A stretch of DNA of 64,000 bases from Monoglobus sp964617455 (GCA_964617455.1 CAZTYF010000002.1:102883-166882), one strand, 5' to 3'. Numbered from the stretch's first letter, positions 28,897-37,783 are shown. Notes: generated by a model from the letters alone, not told the origin. Numbers and translations: made by a program.

Positions 28897-29825
28897 TGAA
28901 TTCGCAATTAAGAAAGGCGGTCATAACGGGTTCTACCGGTATGTTAGGCACGGCTCTCATAAAGAATCTGACCGAAAGAGGATATAAAGTTTACGCCGTT
29001 TCCCGTCCAAATTCCCCAAGATTCAAAAATATTCCCATATCTGACAGTGTAACGAGTATAGAATGCGATCTTAAAAATATAAGAGAGCTTGATAATTTGG
29101 TCCGTGAAAAATGCGATGTGTTTTTCCACTTTGGCTGGAGCGGGACATTCGGCGAAGCAAGGAATGATTTGAACGGCCAAGTTGACAATATAAAACATAC
29201 CATCGACGCTGTTTGGGCGGCTCACGATTTGGGATGCAAAGTGTTTTTGGGTGCAGGGTCTCAGGCGGAGTTTGGCAGGAAGACGGGCAAGATTTCTCCC
29301 GATACACCCGCAAATCCCGAAAACGGGTATGGAATGGCAAAACTCTGTGCGGGCCAAATGTCTCGCCTCCTTTGTGAAAACCTCGGTATGAAGCACATCT
29401 GGTGCAGAATTTTCAGTGTGTATGGCCCGAATGATGGGGAGAATACCATGGTGTCATCCATGATAAAAAAACTCCTTCGGGGAGAGAGACCGAGCTGTAC
29501 CCAAGGCGAGCAGATTTGGGATTATCTCTATTGCGATGATGCTGCAGAGGCATTCCGCTTGGCAGCCGAAAAAGGGAAAAACGGTACGGTATATTGCGTA
29601 GGGAGCGGAGAGGCACGCCTCTTACGGGAATATATAACCGCTATGAGAGATATCATCAGTCCCGAAACGGAAATCGGTTTTGGCGATATACCATATGGAG
29701 AAAAACAGGTAATGTATCTCAGCGCTGACACGGCCTCCCTGATGCGGGATACGGATTTCAGCCCCAAAGTATCATTTGAGGAAGGGATAAAAAAGACAGC
29801 GGATGCTATGAAGAATAAATTGTAA
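28896..29825 (+). CDS. NAD-dependent sugar epimerase/reductase (extended SDR)
   Basis: A 309-residue extended short-chain dehydrogenase: NAD loop GSTGMLGTA, catalytic YGMAK (YxxxK) in NGYGMAKLCAG, and a SDR sugar-enzyme tail (IWDYLYCDDAAEAFRLA). After rfbFGH, Salmonella and Yersinia carry a 4-keto-reductase making abequose or paratose, or a 2-epimerase making tyvelose; YerF is the reductase in the yersiniose pathway. This gene takes that place and probably finishes the dideoxysugar, but the exact reaction cannot be told from sequence. Last gene of the operon, followed by a terminator. Confidence 0.85.
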   Translation: MNSQLRKAVITGSTGMLGTALIKNLTERGYKVYAVSRPNSPRFKNIPISDSVTSIECDLKNIRELDNLVREKCDVFFHFGWSGTFGEARNDLNGQVDNIKHTIDAVWAAHDLGCKVFLGAGSQAEFGRKTGKISPDTPANPENGYGMAKLCAGQMSRLLCENLGMKHIWCRIFSVYGPNDGENTMVSSMIKKLLRGERPSCTQGEQIWDYLYCDDAAEAFRLAAEKGKNGTVYCVGSGEARLLREYITAMRDIISPETEIGFGDIPYGEKQVMYLSADTASLMRDTDFSPKVSFEEGIKKTADAMKNKL

Positions 29826-29831
29826 TCAAAT

Positions 29832-29864
29832 ACGCCCGTCAAGGCTTGGCGGGCGTCGATTTTT
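29832..29864 (+). terminator. Terminator between the convergent sugar operon and TPP-enzyme gene
   Basis: ACGCCCG/CGGGCGT stem extended by a G-T pair and CAA/TTG, followed by a T run at 29860. It is placed to stop plus-strand transcription and may partly serve the minus strand. Confidence 0.85.
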
Positions 29865-29872
29865 GATTATTT

Positions 29873-31711
29873 TCATTCTATCGGTTTTATTATCATATTT
29901 TCAAGCAGTTCATCTCTTGGGAGGAAGGGGGCAAGGTCCTCAAGAGGCGGGCTTACCAATGTTCCGTCCGGGAGGCGTTTTGTTGCGCTTTTCGGTTCGA
30001 AGTTTTGCTCGGTTGATACAAATATTTCACAGAATACCGCGCCTTCCTCTTCAAGGGCGGCGTTGACGGTTTTTTTCATCTCGGCGTTGCTGTGGGCCGA
30101 ATAGTATTTATAACCGAAAGCTTTGGAAAGCTTTCCAAAATCCGGAAAACTCAAATCGCCGCTTTCCGGGCCGATGCCCACTTTGGTATGGTCTCCGAAG
30201 ATATTATTTTGCGTCTGTCTGATTGAATGATAGCCTTGGTTGTTAATCAGGAAAATTTTTATCGGCAGGTTGTTGGTGATGATTGTCTGCAATTCCTGAA
30301 GATTCATCATAATGCTGCCGTCTCCTTCAATGCAGATTGTGTCGGTTTTTCCCGCAGCCACGCATGCTCCTATGGCGGCAGGCAAACCGTATCCCATACT
30401 TGCCACGGCGCTGTTAATAATAAATCGCGAGTCTTTTTTGATTACGTAGTTGTGGCTGCCCACAACACAGGCACTGCCGTTTGACACAACCGTCAAATTT
30501 CCGGCCGGCAGGGAGCTGCTCAGATAATTTATAAAAGCGTAAACATTGGCGTATTTTCCGTCTTCTTCCCAATGCCTCTCCAAAGTCACCGGATAGCGCT
30601 CTTTCCAGTTTTGACAGGTTTTTATCCAACCTTCTTCTTTGAATACGGGAACTGTCACATCCCCGAGGGCCCTATTTATCGACCTAAAAAAGTCCTTTGC
30701 ATCGGCTGTGATCGGAGTTTCAACATGAACAGTCGTTTTTTTGAGCTCAGCGGGATCTGCGTCAACCATAATGACGTGTGCCTCCCTTGCCCAGGATTGC
30801 CAATTGTAGCCAACTTGGCGGATGGACAGACGGTTTCCCACAGCCAAAATCAAATCGGCGTTTTGAATTGCGAAATTCCCGGCCCGGTCGCCCATTATGC
30901 CGCCTCTGCCCACATACAAAGGATTGTCCGTTTCTATGGCATCGATGGAATCCCAACAGGTAGCAACGGGAATCCCGAGCCCGGCAACCGCTGCTCTGAA
31001 CTCATCGTATCCGCCGGAGAGGCGTATACCGTTTCCGGCATAGAGCACAGGCCTTTCGGCTTTTTTAATTTTATTGATTACATCCCGTATAACATCTTCC
31101 GATACCAAAGGCGGTTTTGCCTTGATATCTTCCCGAGGGTCATAGGGGAGCAGGTTGTCGGTTTCTATGGTGCAGCCTTGAAAATTCAGCGGTATATCAA
31201 TCCACACGGGTCCTCGCCTTCCGCTCATAGCCAAATTATAGGCTTTCTCCAAATAGTAGCGTATGTATTGAGGATCTTCCAACATAACGGCAAATTTACA
31301 CATAGGTCCCACGGATTTGGTTATGTCATATTCCTGGTCGCCGACGGCACGAAGTGGCAATCCGTCGGTAAAGCGCTCCATGTATCTTGCGGTGGTGTCA
31401 TATCTGACCTGTCCGGAGATAACAAACATGGGCACCGAGTCAAGCCAAGCACCCAATACGCCTGTGATTGCATTGGTTCCGCCCGGTCCGGTGGTAACGC
31501 AGAGAGCGGCAGGTCTGTTATTCACACGGGCATAACTCTCCGCTGCGATTGCGCAGGCCTGTTCGTGATGATTAAAGAGGCAGTTTAGGCCCTCCTTGTG
31601 GCCCAAAGCATCATTCAAATGCATTGCACCGCCGCCGGTTACCATAAAGCAGTCGCATATTCCGTGATTGACCAAAAAATCCGCAACATAATCAGCCAGC
31701 CTTATTTTCAT
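29873..31711 (-). CDS. Thiamine-diphosphate enzyme, acetolactate synthase-like (possible YerE-type)
   Basis: A 612-residue ThDP enzyme in three domains: Pyr domain with catalytic Glu50 (FNHHEQACAIAAESYAR), a central domain (about 190-340), and a PP domain with the GDGSIMMN...NN metal/ThDP motif. Acetolactate synthases have this fold, but this copy has no small-subunit gene and lies tail to tail with rfbFGH. In Yersinia, YerE is an acetolactate-synthase-like flavoenzyme that adds a two-carbon unit from pyruvate to CDP-4-keto-3,6-dideoxyglucose. The context suggests the same role here; a stand-alone acyloin or sulfopyruvate-type enzyme is the alternative. Own promoter; GGGGGA ribosome site. Confidence 0.8.
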   Translation of the reverse strand: MKIRLADYVADFLVNHGICDCFMVTGGGAMHLNDALGHKEGLNCLFNHHEQACAIAAESYARVNNRPAALCVTTGPGGTNAITGVLGAWLDSVPMFVISGQVRYDTTARYMERFTDGLPLRAVGDQEYDITKSVGPMCKFAVMLEDPQYIRYYLEKAYNLAMSGRRGPVWIDIPLNFQGCTIETDNLLPYDPREDIKAKPPLVSEDVIRDVINKIKKAERPVLYAGNGIRLSGGYDEFRAAVAGLGIPVATCWDSIDAIETDNPLYVGRGGIMGDRAGNFAIQNADLILAVGNRLSIRQVGYNWQSWAREAHVIMVDADPAELKKTTVHVETPITADAKDFFRSINRALGDVTVPVFKEEGWIKTCQNWKERYPVTLERHWEEDGKYANVYAFINYLSSSLPAGNLTVVSNGSACVVGSHNYVIKKDSRFIINSAVASMGYGLPAAIGACVAAGKTDTICIEGDGSIMMNLQELQTIITNNLPIKIFLINNQGYHSIRQTQNNIFGDHTKVGIGPESGDLSFPDFGKLSKAFGYKYYSAHSNAEMKKTVNAALEEEGAVFCEIFVSTEQNFEPKSATKRLPDGTLVSPPLEDLAPFLPRDELLENMIIKPIE

Positions 31712-31780
31712 ATTGCTCCCCCTTTGATACCAAATCGATATGATAATTCGGTTTCCTTCTCGAAATCCGATTCGGGCCTC

Positions 31781-31809
31781 ATTATACCAAAAATGTATAC
31801 AAATGTCAA
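31781..31809 (-). promoter_or_regulatory. Sigma-A promoter of the TPP-enzyme gene
   Basis: Minus strand consensus TTGACA (31809-31804), 17-base spacer, consensus TATAAT (31786-31781). Strong match. Confidence 0.88.
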
Positions 31810-31818
31810 ATATAAATC

Positions 31819-31850
31819 AAAAAAGGGATGCCCCGGGGCACCCCTTTTAT
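31819..31850 (-). terminator. Terminator of the phosphoglucomutase gene
   Basis: On the minus strand AAAAGGG, a G-T pair and TGCC pair with GGCA and CCCTTTT around a CCGG loop, then T6. It separates pgm from the TPP-enzyme promoter. Confidence 0.88.
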
Positions 31851-31858
31851 TTAAAAAC

Positions 31859-33580
31859 CTATTTGATTATATTGTCTATATCGGCTTTTGCCATTTCCAG
31901 CAGCTCGTTGGCCTCTTTTTCCGTCTCGCCTTTCATCAGGCAGTAAATCTTGATTTTGGGTTCCGTACCCGAGGGGCGAATTACGAAGTTATTCTTATCC
32001 TCAAGCTCCAAGTAAATTACATTTGACTCGGGCAGCAGGATTTTTGATTTTTCGCCGGTGGCCAAATCTATGCGCTCGCTTGTCAGATAGTCGCGAATGG
32101 CTATGACTTTCTTGCCGGCAACGGCAGTGGGCGGGTTCTTGCGGATGTTGTCCATGGTCGACTTTATTTTTGCCAAACCTTCGATTCCCTCAAGAGTTAC
32201 CGACACAACCTGCTCCTTGTAATAGCCGTACTTCTTGTAAATCTTGTCCATCTGCTCAAATATGGAGCTGCCCTTTTCTTGATAGTATAGGGCCATCTCC
32301 GCAATGAGCATGGTGGCAACCACTGCATCCTTATCCCGGGCATATGTTCCTTTCAGGTAGCCGTAGCTCTCCTCAAAGCCGAACAAATAGGTGCCGACTC
32401 CGGTTTCTTCGGATTCTTTGATCTTTTCGCCGATGAACTTAAAGCCCGTCAGAACTTCTTTCATACCGATGCCGTAGGCATCGCAGATGTCCTTGATGAT
32501 ATTGGTCGTGACGATGGTCTTGACGATATATCCGTCTTTCGGAATCGCATTTTTCTCTTTGAGAGCAGACAGTATATACTCCGAGAGCAAGGCGCCGACT
32601 TGGTTTCCGGTGAAGTTCACATATTCGCCTTCGTCATTCTTGACCAAAATTCCCACACGGTCGCTGTCCGGGTCGGTTCCGATGATGAGGTCCGCACCGC
32701 ACTTTTTGGCATAGTCAATGGCAATGTAGAAGCCCTCTTTGTATTCGGGATTGGGGAATTCAACGGTCGGGAAGTCTCCGTCGGGAAGCTCCTGCTCCTT
32801 AACAACAACCACATTGTCAAAGCCCACACGCTTTAATATTTTCCTTACGGGCTTGTTGCCCGCACCGTGGAAAGGAGTGTACACGAACTTCAGGGTGTCA
32901 CCTTTTTCCTTGGCCAGCTCGGGATTTACGCACTGTTCCTGAACCCTGTCAAGGTAGGCCTCCTCCACCTCGTCACCAATCATAACAATGAGACCTTTTT
33001 CGATGGCTTCATCGAAGTCCATTTTCTTGACCCCGGTGAATATGTCGGTCTTTTCGATTTCCTCAAGGACGATTGCCGCCAGCTCCGGATTGAGCTGGGC
33101 ACCATCCGCCCCGTAAGCCTTGTAGCCGTTGTATTTTGCCGGGTTGTGACTGGCGGTAACGGCAATGCCTGCCGTGGTTTTCAGATATCCCACCGAGAAA
33201 GAAAGCTCCGGCACGGGTTTCAACTCTTCAAACAGATAGGCCTTGATGCCGTTGGCTGCCAAAATTTGCGCTGCCTCTTTTGAAAAAACATCCGATTTGT
33301 GGCGGCTGTCATAGGCGATAACCACGCTTAAGTCCGCATCCGCTCCGTTGGTCTTGATAAGCTGATTGGCAAGACCCTGAGTGGCCTGTCCCACAACATA
33401 TTCATTCATCCGATTGAGACCTGCGCCCAAAACTCCCCGAAGTCCCGCCGTGCCGAACTCCAAGGGCTTGTAGAACCGATCCTTGATTTCCTCCTCATCG
33501 CCGCGAATGGCCTCAAGCTCCTTAACGGTCTCCTCGTCCGCCTCCTTGAGCCATCTCTCATATTCGGCCAAATAATCCAT
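31859..33580 (-). CDS. pgm: Phosphoglucomutase/phosphomannomutase
   Basis: A 573-residue alpha-D-phosphohexomutase that interconverts hexose 1- and 6-phosphates and supplies glucose 1-phosphate, the RfbF substrate. All four active-site loops are present: phosphoserine loop TASHNPAKYNGYK, metal loop GTDPDSDRVG, sugar-binding GFEESYG and phosphate-binding RPSGTEPKIK. I start at the ATG 33580 (MDYLAEYERW), with GGAGGT 8 bases upstream; a TTG 15 bases further upstream falls on that ribosome site. A single-gene unit with its own promoter and terminator. Confidence 0.95.
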   Translation of the reverse strand: MDYLAEYERWLKEADEETVKELEAIRGDEEEIKDRFYKPLEFGTAGLRGVLGAGLNRMNEYVVGQATQGLANQLIKTNGADADLSVVIAYDSRHKSDVFSKEAAQILAANGIKAYLFEELKPVPELSFSVGYLKTTAGIAVTASHNPAKYNGYKAYGADGAQLNPELAAIVLEEIEKTDIFTGVKKMDFDEAIEKGLIVMIGDEVEEAYLDRVQEQCVNPELAKEKGDTLKFVYTPFHGAGNKPVRKILKRVGFDNVVVVKEQELPDGDFPTVEFPNPEYKEGFYIAIDYAKKCGADLIIGTDPDSDRVGILVKNDEGEYVNFTGNQVGALLSEYILSALKEKNAIPKDGYIVKTIVTTNIIKDICDAYGIGMKEVLTGFKFIGEKIKESEETGVGTYLFGFEESYGYLKGTYARDKDAVVATMLIAEMALYYQEKGSSIFEQMDKIYKKYGYYKEQVVSVTLEGIEGLAKIKSTMDNIRKNPPTAVAGKKVIAIRDYLTSERIDLATGEKSKILLPESNVIYLELEDKNNFVIRPSGTEPKIKIYCLMKGETEKEANELLEMAKADIDNIIK

Positions 33581-33651
33581 AATGCATACCTCCAAATTGA
33601 TATATTATTGAATTTAATAAATTATTATCAAATTTTATCCCATACACATAA

Positions 33652-33680
33652 ATTATACTACTCTCCCCGTTGAATTTCAA
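33652..33680 (-). promoter_or_regulatory. Sigma-A promoter of pgm
   Basis: Minus strand TTGAAA (33680-33675), 17-base spacer, consensus TATAAT (33657-33652). Confidence 0.8.
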
Positions 33681-33748
33681 CCGTTTTTGATGTAAAAAAA
33701 TAGCAGCGTTTTTTGTATAATATTTCGGAGATACGGGAGAAATGCAGA

Positions 33749-33777
33749 GGAGGCAGGCGAAATAATCACCTGCCTCC
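33749..33777 (-). terminator. Hairpin after the rubredoxin gene
   Basis: Perfect 9-bp stem GGAGGCAGG/CCTGCCTCC with an 11-base loop, 11 bases past the rubredoxin stop. No T run follows, so termination is uncertain; it may protect the mRNA 3' end. Confidence 0.5.
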
Positions 33778-33787
33778 CACTCGCTTA

Positions 33788-33946
33788 TCAATCAACGGGA
33801 TTGAATTGGTCTTTGCCTACTCCGCAGAGGGGGCATACAAAATCCTCAGGCAAATCGTCCCACTTGGTGCCGGGGGCGATTCCGTTGTCCGGATCCCCTG
33901 CCGCCTCGTCATAGACATATCCGCAAAGGCTGCATACATATTTCAT
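33788..33946 (-). CDS. Rubredoxin
   Basis: A 52-residue electron carrier. It has both iron-binding knuckles (MKYVCSLCGYVYD and FVCPLCGVGKDQF) and the conserved DPDNGI-PGT-WDDLPEDF middle, full length for the family. The four cysteines bind one iron. In anaerobes rubredoxin feeds oxygen and superoxide reductases and other cytoplasmic acceptors. The ATG at 33946 has GGAGGTGA 7 bases upstream. It is a single-gene unit between divergent promoters and the pgm promoter region. Confidence 0.97.
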   Translation of the reverse strand: MKYVCSLCGYVYDEAAGDPDNGIAPGTKWDDLPEDFVCPLCGVGKDQFNPVD

Positions 33947-34008
33947 CTTGTTTCACCTCCGATGTCCTTATATAAAAATCTATTTATTTTGCCTTGATTT
34001 ATGTAAGC

Positions 34009-34038
34009 ATTATACAATACAGACCTCCCTTTTGTCAA
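34009..34038 (-). promoter_or_regulatory. Sigma-A promoter of the rubredoxin gene
   Basis: Minus strand consensus TTGACA (34038-34033), 18-base spacer, consensus TATAAT (34014-34009). It diverges from the promoter at 34055. Confidence 0.82.
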
Positions 34039-34054
34039 TAGGATTTTCCCGGTC

Positions 34055-34083
34055 TTGACATTTGGGGCGATACGGTGTATAAT
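34055..34083 (+). promoter_or_regulatory. Sigma-A promoter of the phosphodiester glycosidase gene
   Basis: Consensus TTGACA (34055-34060), 17-base spacer, consensus TATAAT (34078-34083). The 110-nt leader has repeated TCCG/CGGA and GGGATT-like elements but no identified riboswitch. Confidence 0.85.
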
Positions 34084-34202
34084 CAAAGGAATTTCGGGTG
34101 TTGGGGATTCCGAAAAATCCGAAAGCCCGAATCCGAATTCCGATTTCCCGCAAGGGAAGGGGAGATATATTCGGAGTAAATCGAAAGGAAGAAATTTGCG
34201 TA

Positions 34203-35360
34203 ATGCTTAAAAAAACGGCAAGGCGGGTTGTCGCAGCTGTTTTGGCCCTTGTGACGGTTGGATTTTGCTTGAAAGCCTATGGTGTGGAGTCGGAGTATGA
34301 CTACGACTTTCAGATAGATGTGTCTATGTTTTCAAATGCGGAACTCGGAACCGTGGATACGGGTATGGGCGGAGACGGGCCTGCCGTAACACAGGGAGCC
34401 GGGAAACTCTACATAAACGGCTATGAAAAGCAACTCAGCCTGCCTCTCATATATGCGGGGGATACCCTTATGGTTGCCCTCACATCTTTGCAGGATTTTA
34501 TGGAGTGCAAAGTATACTACGACCCGGCTGCCTATACCGCCTATGTAATCAAAGACATCTATTCGGTCCGAGTTGCTCTCGGCAGCAATTTGGCGGTTAT
34601 AAACAATACCTACAGTGACAATTGGCAACAGCCTCTCATAAATTACGGCGGGGTACTGTATGCGCCCCTGGAGTCCCTGATGAAATCTCTTTGGTACTCC
34701 GTTGACTATAATTCATACGACAGCGTGAATATTGTGAGCCACGCCAAAGAGAAATACGGATATACGAGTTTGGGCAATGTGCATGTGGTATATATTGATC
34801 CCTTGAGCATACGGGTTCGGGAAATTGTGAATATATCGGCCGAAAGGTGCGGCCTGCCCAATTACAGCAATTCCACATTTTTCGGCTGGGAAAGCAACGG
34901 AAATACCTACTCTGTGGGCATTCTTGTCAGTGAGGGCAGGGTGATATCGGATACGATAACCCATGGCAGTCCGATTACCACATTGATCGTCCACTATGAC
35001 GGCTCCGTCGAAATCAAAAGAGTGTCAAATATATATGACGAGAAAAACGTGATGTTTGCCGTCAGCGGAGTGGGAGTGCTCCCGGAGGTTACCGCGGCGG
35101 CGGAAGGATTTTACGGAACTTTTGACATTGACCGATATACCAACAGGACCTATGTGGGATACAACAGGGACATTAACAAAATCGTCCTGTGTGTCAGCCC
35201 GTCGACCACCTTGGCTCGGGCAGGTCAGGTGCTGTCGGGATTGGGCTGCGCCTCCGGGCTTGCTTTGGATGGCGGCGGCAGTGCCGCCCTGGCCCTTGAC
35301 AACGGAGTGAGATTTTCTTCCGATGGCAGAAAGCAGTACGCGGTGTTGTATTGGGATTGA
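34203..35360 (+). CDS. Secreted stalk-domain and phosphodiester glycosidase (NAGPA-like) protein
   Basis: A 385-residue exported protein. An N-terminal hydrophobic signal segment (MLKKTARRVVAAVLALVTVGFCLKAYG) is followed by a copper-amine-oxidase-N-like stalk domain (about 60-180, KLYINGYEKQLSLPLIYAGDTLMVAL, VLYAPLESLMKSL). A phosphodiester glycosidase domain (about 195-385) ends with the family's signature LALDGGGSAALAL. The family's animal member uncovers mannose-6-phosphate; bacterial members are linked to exopolysaccharide and spore surface glycans. I start at the ATG 34203 with AAGGAAG upstream, because the longer frame adds a non-signal stretch before the hydrophobic segment. Substrate unknown. 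Confidence 0.82.
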   Translation: MLKKTARRVVAAVLALVTVGFCLKAYGVESEYDYDFQIDVSMFSNAELGTVDTGMGGDGPAVTQGAGKLYINGYEKQLSLPLIYAGDTLMVALTSLQDFMECKVYYDPAAYTAYVIKDIYSVRVALGSNLAVINNTYSDNWQQPLINYGGVLYAPLESLMKSLWYSVDYNSYDSVNIVSHAKEKYGYTSLGNVHVVYIDPLSIRVREIVNISAERCGLPNYSNSTFFGWESNGNTYSVGILVSEGRVISDTITHGSPITTLIVHYDGSVEIKRVSNIYDEKNVMFAVSGVGVLPEVTAAAEGFYGTFDIDRYTNRTYVGYNRDINKIVLCVSPSTTLARAGQVLSGLGCASGLALDGGGSAALALDNGVRFSSDGRKQYAVLYWD

Positions 35361-35395
35361 CGGAGTCGGGCAAATACTCATTTTTTAATAAAAAT

Positions 35396-35427
35396 GTTAC
35401 CTCTTTGTAACAGAATTGTGGTATAAT
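35396..35427 (+). promoter_or_regulatory. Extended -10 promoter of murA with inverted repeat at -35
   Basis: TGG-TATAAT (extended -10; TATAAT at 35422-35427) with no recognisable -35 hexamer. The -35 position is covered by the inverted repeat GTTAC-6 nt-GTAAC (35396-35411), a possible operator. Confidence 0.6.
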
Positions 35428-35469
35428 GTATTCTGTGACAGGAGCGTTTGTTTGTTGGAGGCATTTTGA

Positions 35470-36774
35470 ATGAACGATGAAAAAATGGTCATCCTTGGCG
35501 GGGTACCTCTTTCGGGAGAGGTGAAAATCAGCGGTGCAAAGAATTCCGCAGTGGCGGTTTTGGTTGCGTCCATCCTTGTGAACGGCAAGTGTGTGATAGA
35601 AAATGTGCCCCGTGTCAGTGATATATATGATTTGATCGGTATAATAAACGACCTTGGCTGCAAGGCCGGGTTTGTTGATGACAATGTGGTGGAAGTTGAC
35701 TGTTCCGGTATAAAGAGTTATCGGGCAGTAGGTCGTGCCGTGCGAAAAATACGGGCATCCTCCTATTTTATGGGCGCCTTGTTGGGCAGAATGAAAAGGG
35801 CAAGCGTCGACTTGCCCGGAGGCTGTGACTTTGGCGTGCGGCCCATTGATTTGCACCTTAAAGGCTTCGAAGCTTTGGGGGCCCAGAGCGATATCGAATA
35901 CGGAGTTGTCAATATCACGGCGGACGAGCTGGTGGGAGATACGGTCTATATGGATGTTGTTTCCGTAGGCGCCACCATCGATGTTATGTTGGCTGCGGTT
36001 TTGGCGGATGGTATGACGGTTATAGACAGTGCCGCAAAGGAGCCCCATGTGGTTGACGTGGCGAATTTTCTGAATTCTATGGGCGCAAATATCCGAGGCG
36101 CCGGTACGGATGTCATAAAAATCAGAGGTGTCAAGGAGCTTCACGGGGGGACATTCAGTGTTATACCCGACCAAATCGAAGCGGGCACTTTTATGATAGC
36201 GGCGGCAGCCACCGGCGGAGACGTGGTGGTGAGCAATATCATCCCGAAACATATGGAGTCGCTGAGTGCCAAACTCGAGGAAATGGGTGTGGGCATTGAA
36301 GAATATGACGAGGCCATTCGGGTATACCCCAAAAATTCGGAGCTCAGACGGTGCAATGTGAAAACCCAGCCTTATCCGGGCTTTCCGACGGACTTGCAGC
36401 CCTTGATGCTTGTGCTTTTGACAAAGGCAAAGGGCACCAGCGTAATGACCGAAAATGTCTGGGACAACCGTCTCCAATATGTGAGCGAGCTCAACAGGTT
36501 GGGAGCGGCGATAACGGTGGAGGGCAGTGACGTGGCTGTTGTGGAAGGAGGCACCACCCTATCCGGCGCACCGGTATGCGCAAAAGATTTGCGGGCAGGT
36601 GCCGCCATGGTGATTGCAGGCCTCATAGCCGAAGGTGTTACCGAGATATATAATCTTAAATACATAGACAGAGGATATGAAAACTTCGAGGCAAAGCTCA
36701 AAGCTTTGGGCGCCCAAATCACCCGCCGAAGGGTGAACCCCATGCCCGAATACCTAAAGGCGGCAAACAAATAG
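35470..36774 (+). CDS. murA: UDP-N-acetylglucosamine 1-carboxyvinyltransferase
   Basis: First committed enzyme of peptidoglycan synthesis, transferring enolpyruvyl from phosphoenolpyruvate to UDP-GlcNAc. 434 residues, normal length. Signatures: GVPLSGEVKISGAKNSA at the N-terminus, KIRASSYFMGALLGR, the active-site loop LPGGCDFGVRPIDLH with catalytic Cys119 (so fosfomycin-sensitive type), YPGFPTDLQPL, and the DLRAGAAMVIAGL block. Ribosome site TTGGAGG 9 bases before the ATG. The hydrolase at 36808 follows after 33 bases. Confidence 0.97.
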   Translation: MNDEKMVILGGVPLSGEVKISGAKNSAVAVLVASILVNGKCVIENVPRVSDIYDLIGIINDLGCKAGFVDDNVVEVDCSGIKSYRAVGRAVRKIRASSYFMGALLGRMKRASVDLPGGCDFGVRPIDLHLKGFEALGAQSDIEYGVVNITADELVGDTVYMDVVSVGATIDVMLAAVLADGMTVIDSAAKEPHVVDVANFLNSMGANIRGAGTDVIKIRGVKELHGGTFSVIPDQIEAGTFMIAAAATGGDVVVSNIIPKHMESLSAKLEEMGVGIEEYDEAIRVYPKNSELRRCNVKTQPYPGFPTDLQPLMLVLLTKAKGTSVMTENVWDNRLQYVSELNRLGAAITVEGSDVAVVEGGTTLSGAPVCAKDLRAGAAMVIAGLIAEGVTEIYNLKYIDRGYENFEAKLKALGAQITRRRVNPMPEYLKAANK

Positions 36775-36807
36775 GGGTTTCCCCAAAATATCCCGGAGGA
36801 TGCAACC

Positions 36808-37569
36808 ATGAAACTTTACCCACTGAAAAGCGGAAGCAAGGGCAATTCCTGCCTTGTTTACACCGAGAGTACGAAAATCTTGGTCGATTGCGGCATCAGC
36901 GGCAAGGCCGTCAAAGATTCCATGTCCAAAGTGGGAATATCGCCCGAGGAACTTGACGGGATTGTGGTGACTCACGAGCATTCCGACCATATCAAGGGCC
37001 TCGGTATTATGATGCGCCGCTACGGCATTCCCGTATATGCCAATGCACCTACCTGGGCAGCGGTAATGACAAACGACTTAGGCAAACTTAATGACGAGCA
37101 TATAAGGATTTTCGAGGGTACCGAGCCTTTTTCCATCGGTGACATTCGGGTGTGTCCCTTTCGGATTCCCCATGATGCGGCCTGTCCGGTGGGATATAAA
37201 TTCGATGACGGCAGGGAACAAAGCGCCGTTGCAACCGATATGGGCACCCTGACGGAAGAGGTTATGGAAAATATATCGGGCTGCAAGGTTGTGCTCCTTG
37301 AGGCAAACCATGATATAGATATGTTGGAGGCAGGAAAATATCCCTATCCCCTGAAGAGGCGAATCAAAGGAAGGTTAGGCCACCTATCCAACGAGGATGC
37401 CGGCTTGGGAGCGGAATTGCTGGCGACGGCGGGCACGGAAAGCATCATCCTCGGCCACCTCAGCGAGGAAAACAACTATCCCCAATTGGCTTTTGAAACC
37501 GTCAAAGAAGCCCTGTCTCGGGTGGGAATCACCGTAGGCAAAGATATAAGGCTCTCCGTGGCCCCGTAA
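36808..37569 (+). CDS. Metallo-beta-lactamase-fold hydrolase (YycJ/WalJ-like)
   Basis: A 253-residue soluble MBL-fold protein: SGSKGNSCLVY at the start, metal-binding HEHSDHIKG (HxHxDH), IPHDA, and ATDMGTL; C-terminal GHLSEENN. These match the WalJ/YycJ family, often near the WalKR two-component system and thought to be a 5'-exonuclease or wall-linked factor. No walKR genes are here. It follows murA by 33 bases with a GGAGG site, probably the same transcript. Function beyond the fold is uncertain. Confidence 0.88.
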   Translation: MKLYPLKSGSKGNSCLVYTESTKILVDCGISGKAVKDSMSKVGISPEELDGIVVTHEHSDHIKGLGIMMRRYGIPVYANAPTWAAVMTNDLGKLNDEHIRIFEGTEPFSIGDIRVCPFRIPHDAACPVGYKFDDGREQSAVATDMGTLTEEVMENISGCKVVLLEANHDIDMLEAGKYPYPLKRRIKGRLGHLSNEDAGLGAELLATAGTESIILGHLSEENNYPQLAFETVKEALSRVGITVGKDIRLSVAP

Positions 37570-37622
37570 AACTTACTCCGAATGTCAAGGACGTTTCGTC
37601 CCTTTATCAATCGAAGACCGAT

Positions 37623-37649
37623 GCCCTGATTTTGGGCTCTTTTTTTTTT
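37623..37649 (+). terminator. Weak terminator after the MBL hydrolase gene
   Basis: A short stem GCCC/GGGC with a 7-base loop followed by a run of 10 T; a second small hairpin GGACG/CGTCC lies just upstream. The stem is short, so efficiency is uncertain. Confidence 0.5.
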
Positions 37650-37721
37650 CGGCCAAAATAACATTCAAACCCATAATAATGCGATTTAAATAAAAAAATA
37701 TGAAAATAATCGAAAAAAGGG

Positions 37722-37750
37722 TTGATTTTAAAAAATAAGTATGATATAAT
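37722..37750 (+). promoter_or_regulatory. Sigma-A promoter of the cysteine protease gene
   Basis: TTGATT (37722-37727), 17-base spacer, consensus TATAAT (37745-37750), 33 bases before the start codon. Confidence 0.78.
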
Positions 37751-37783
37751 CACTCGGAATCAATTTTTACGAGGTGCTGCTTA

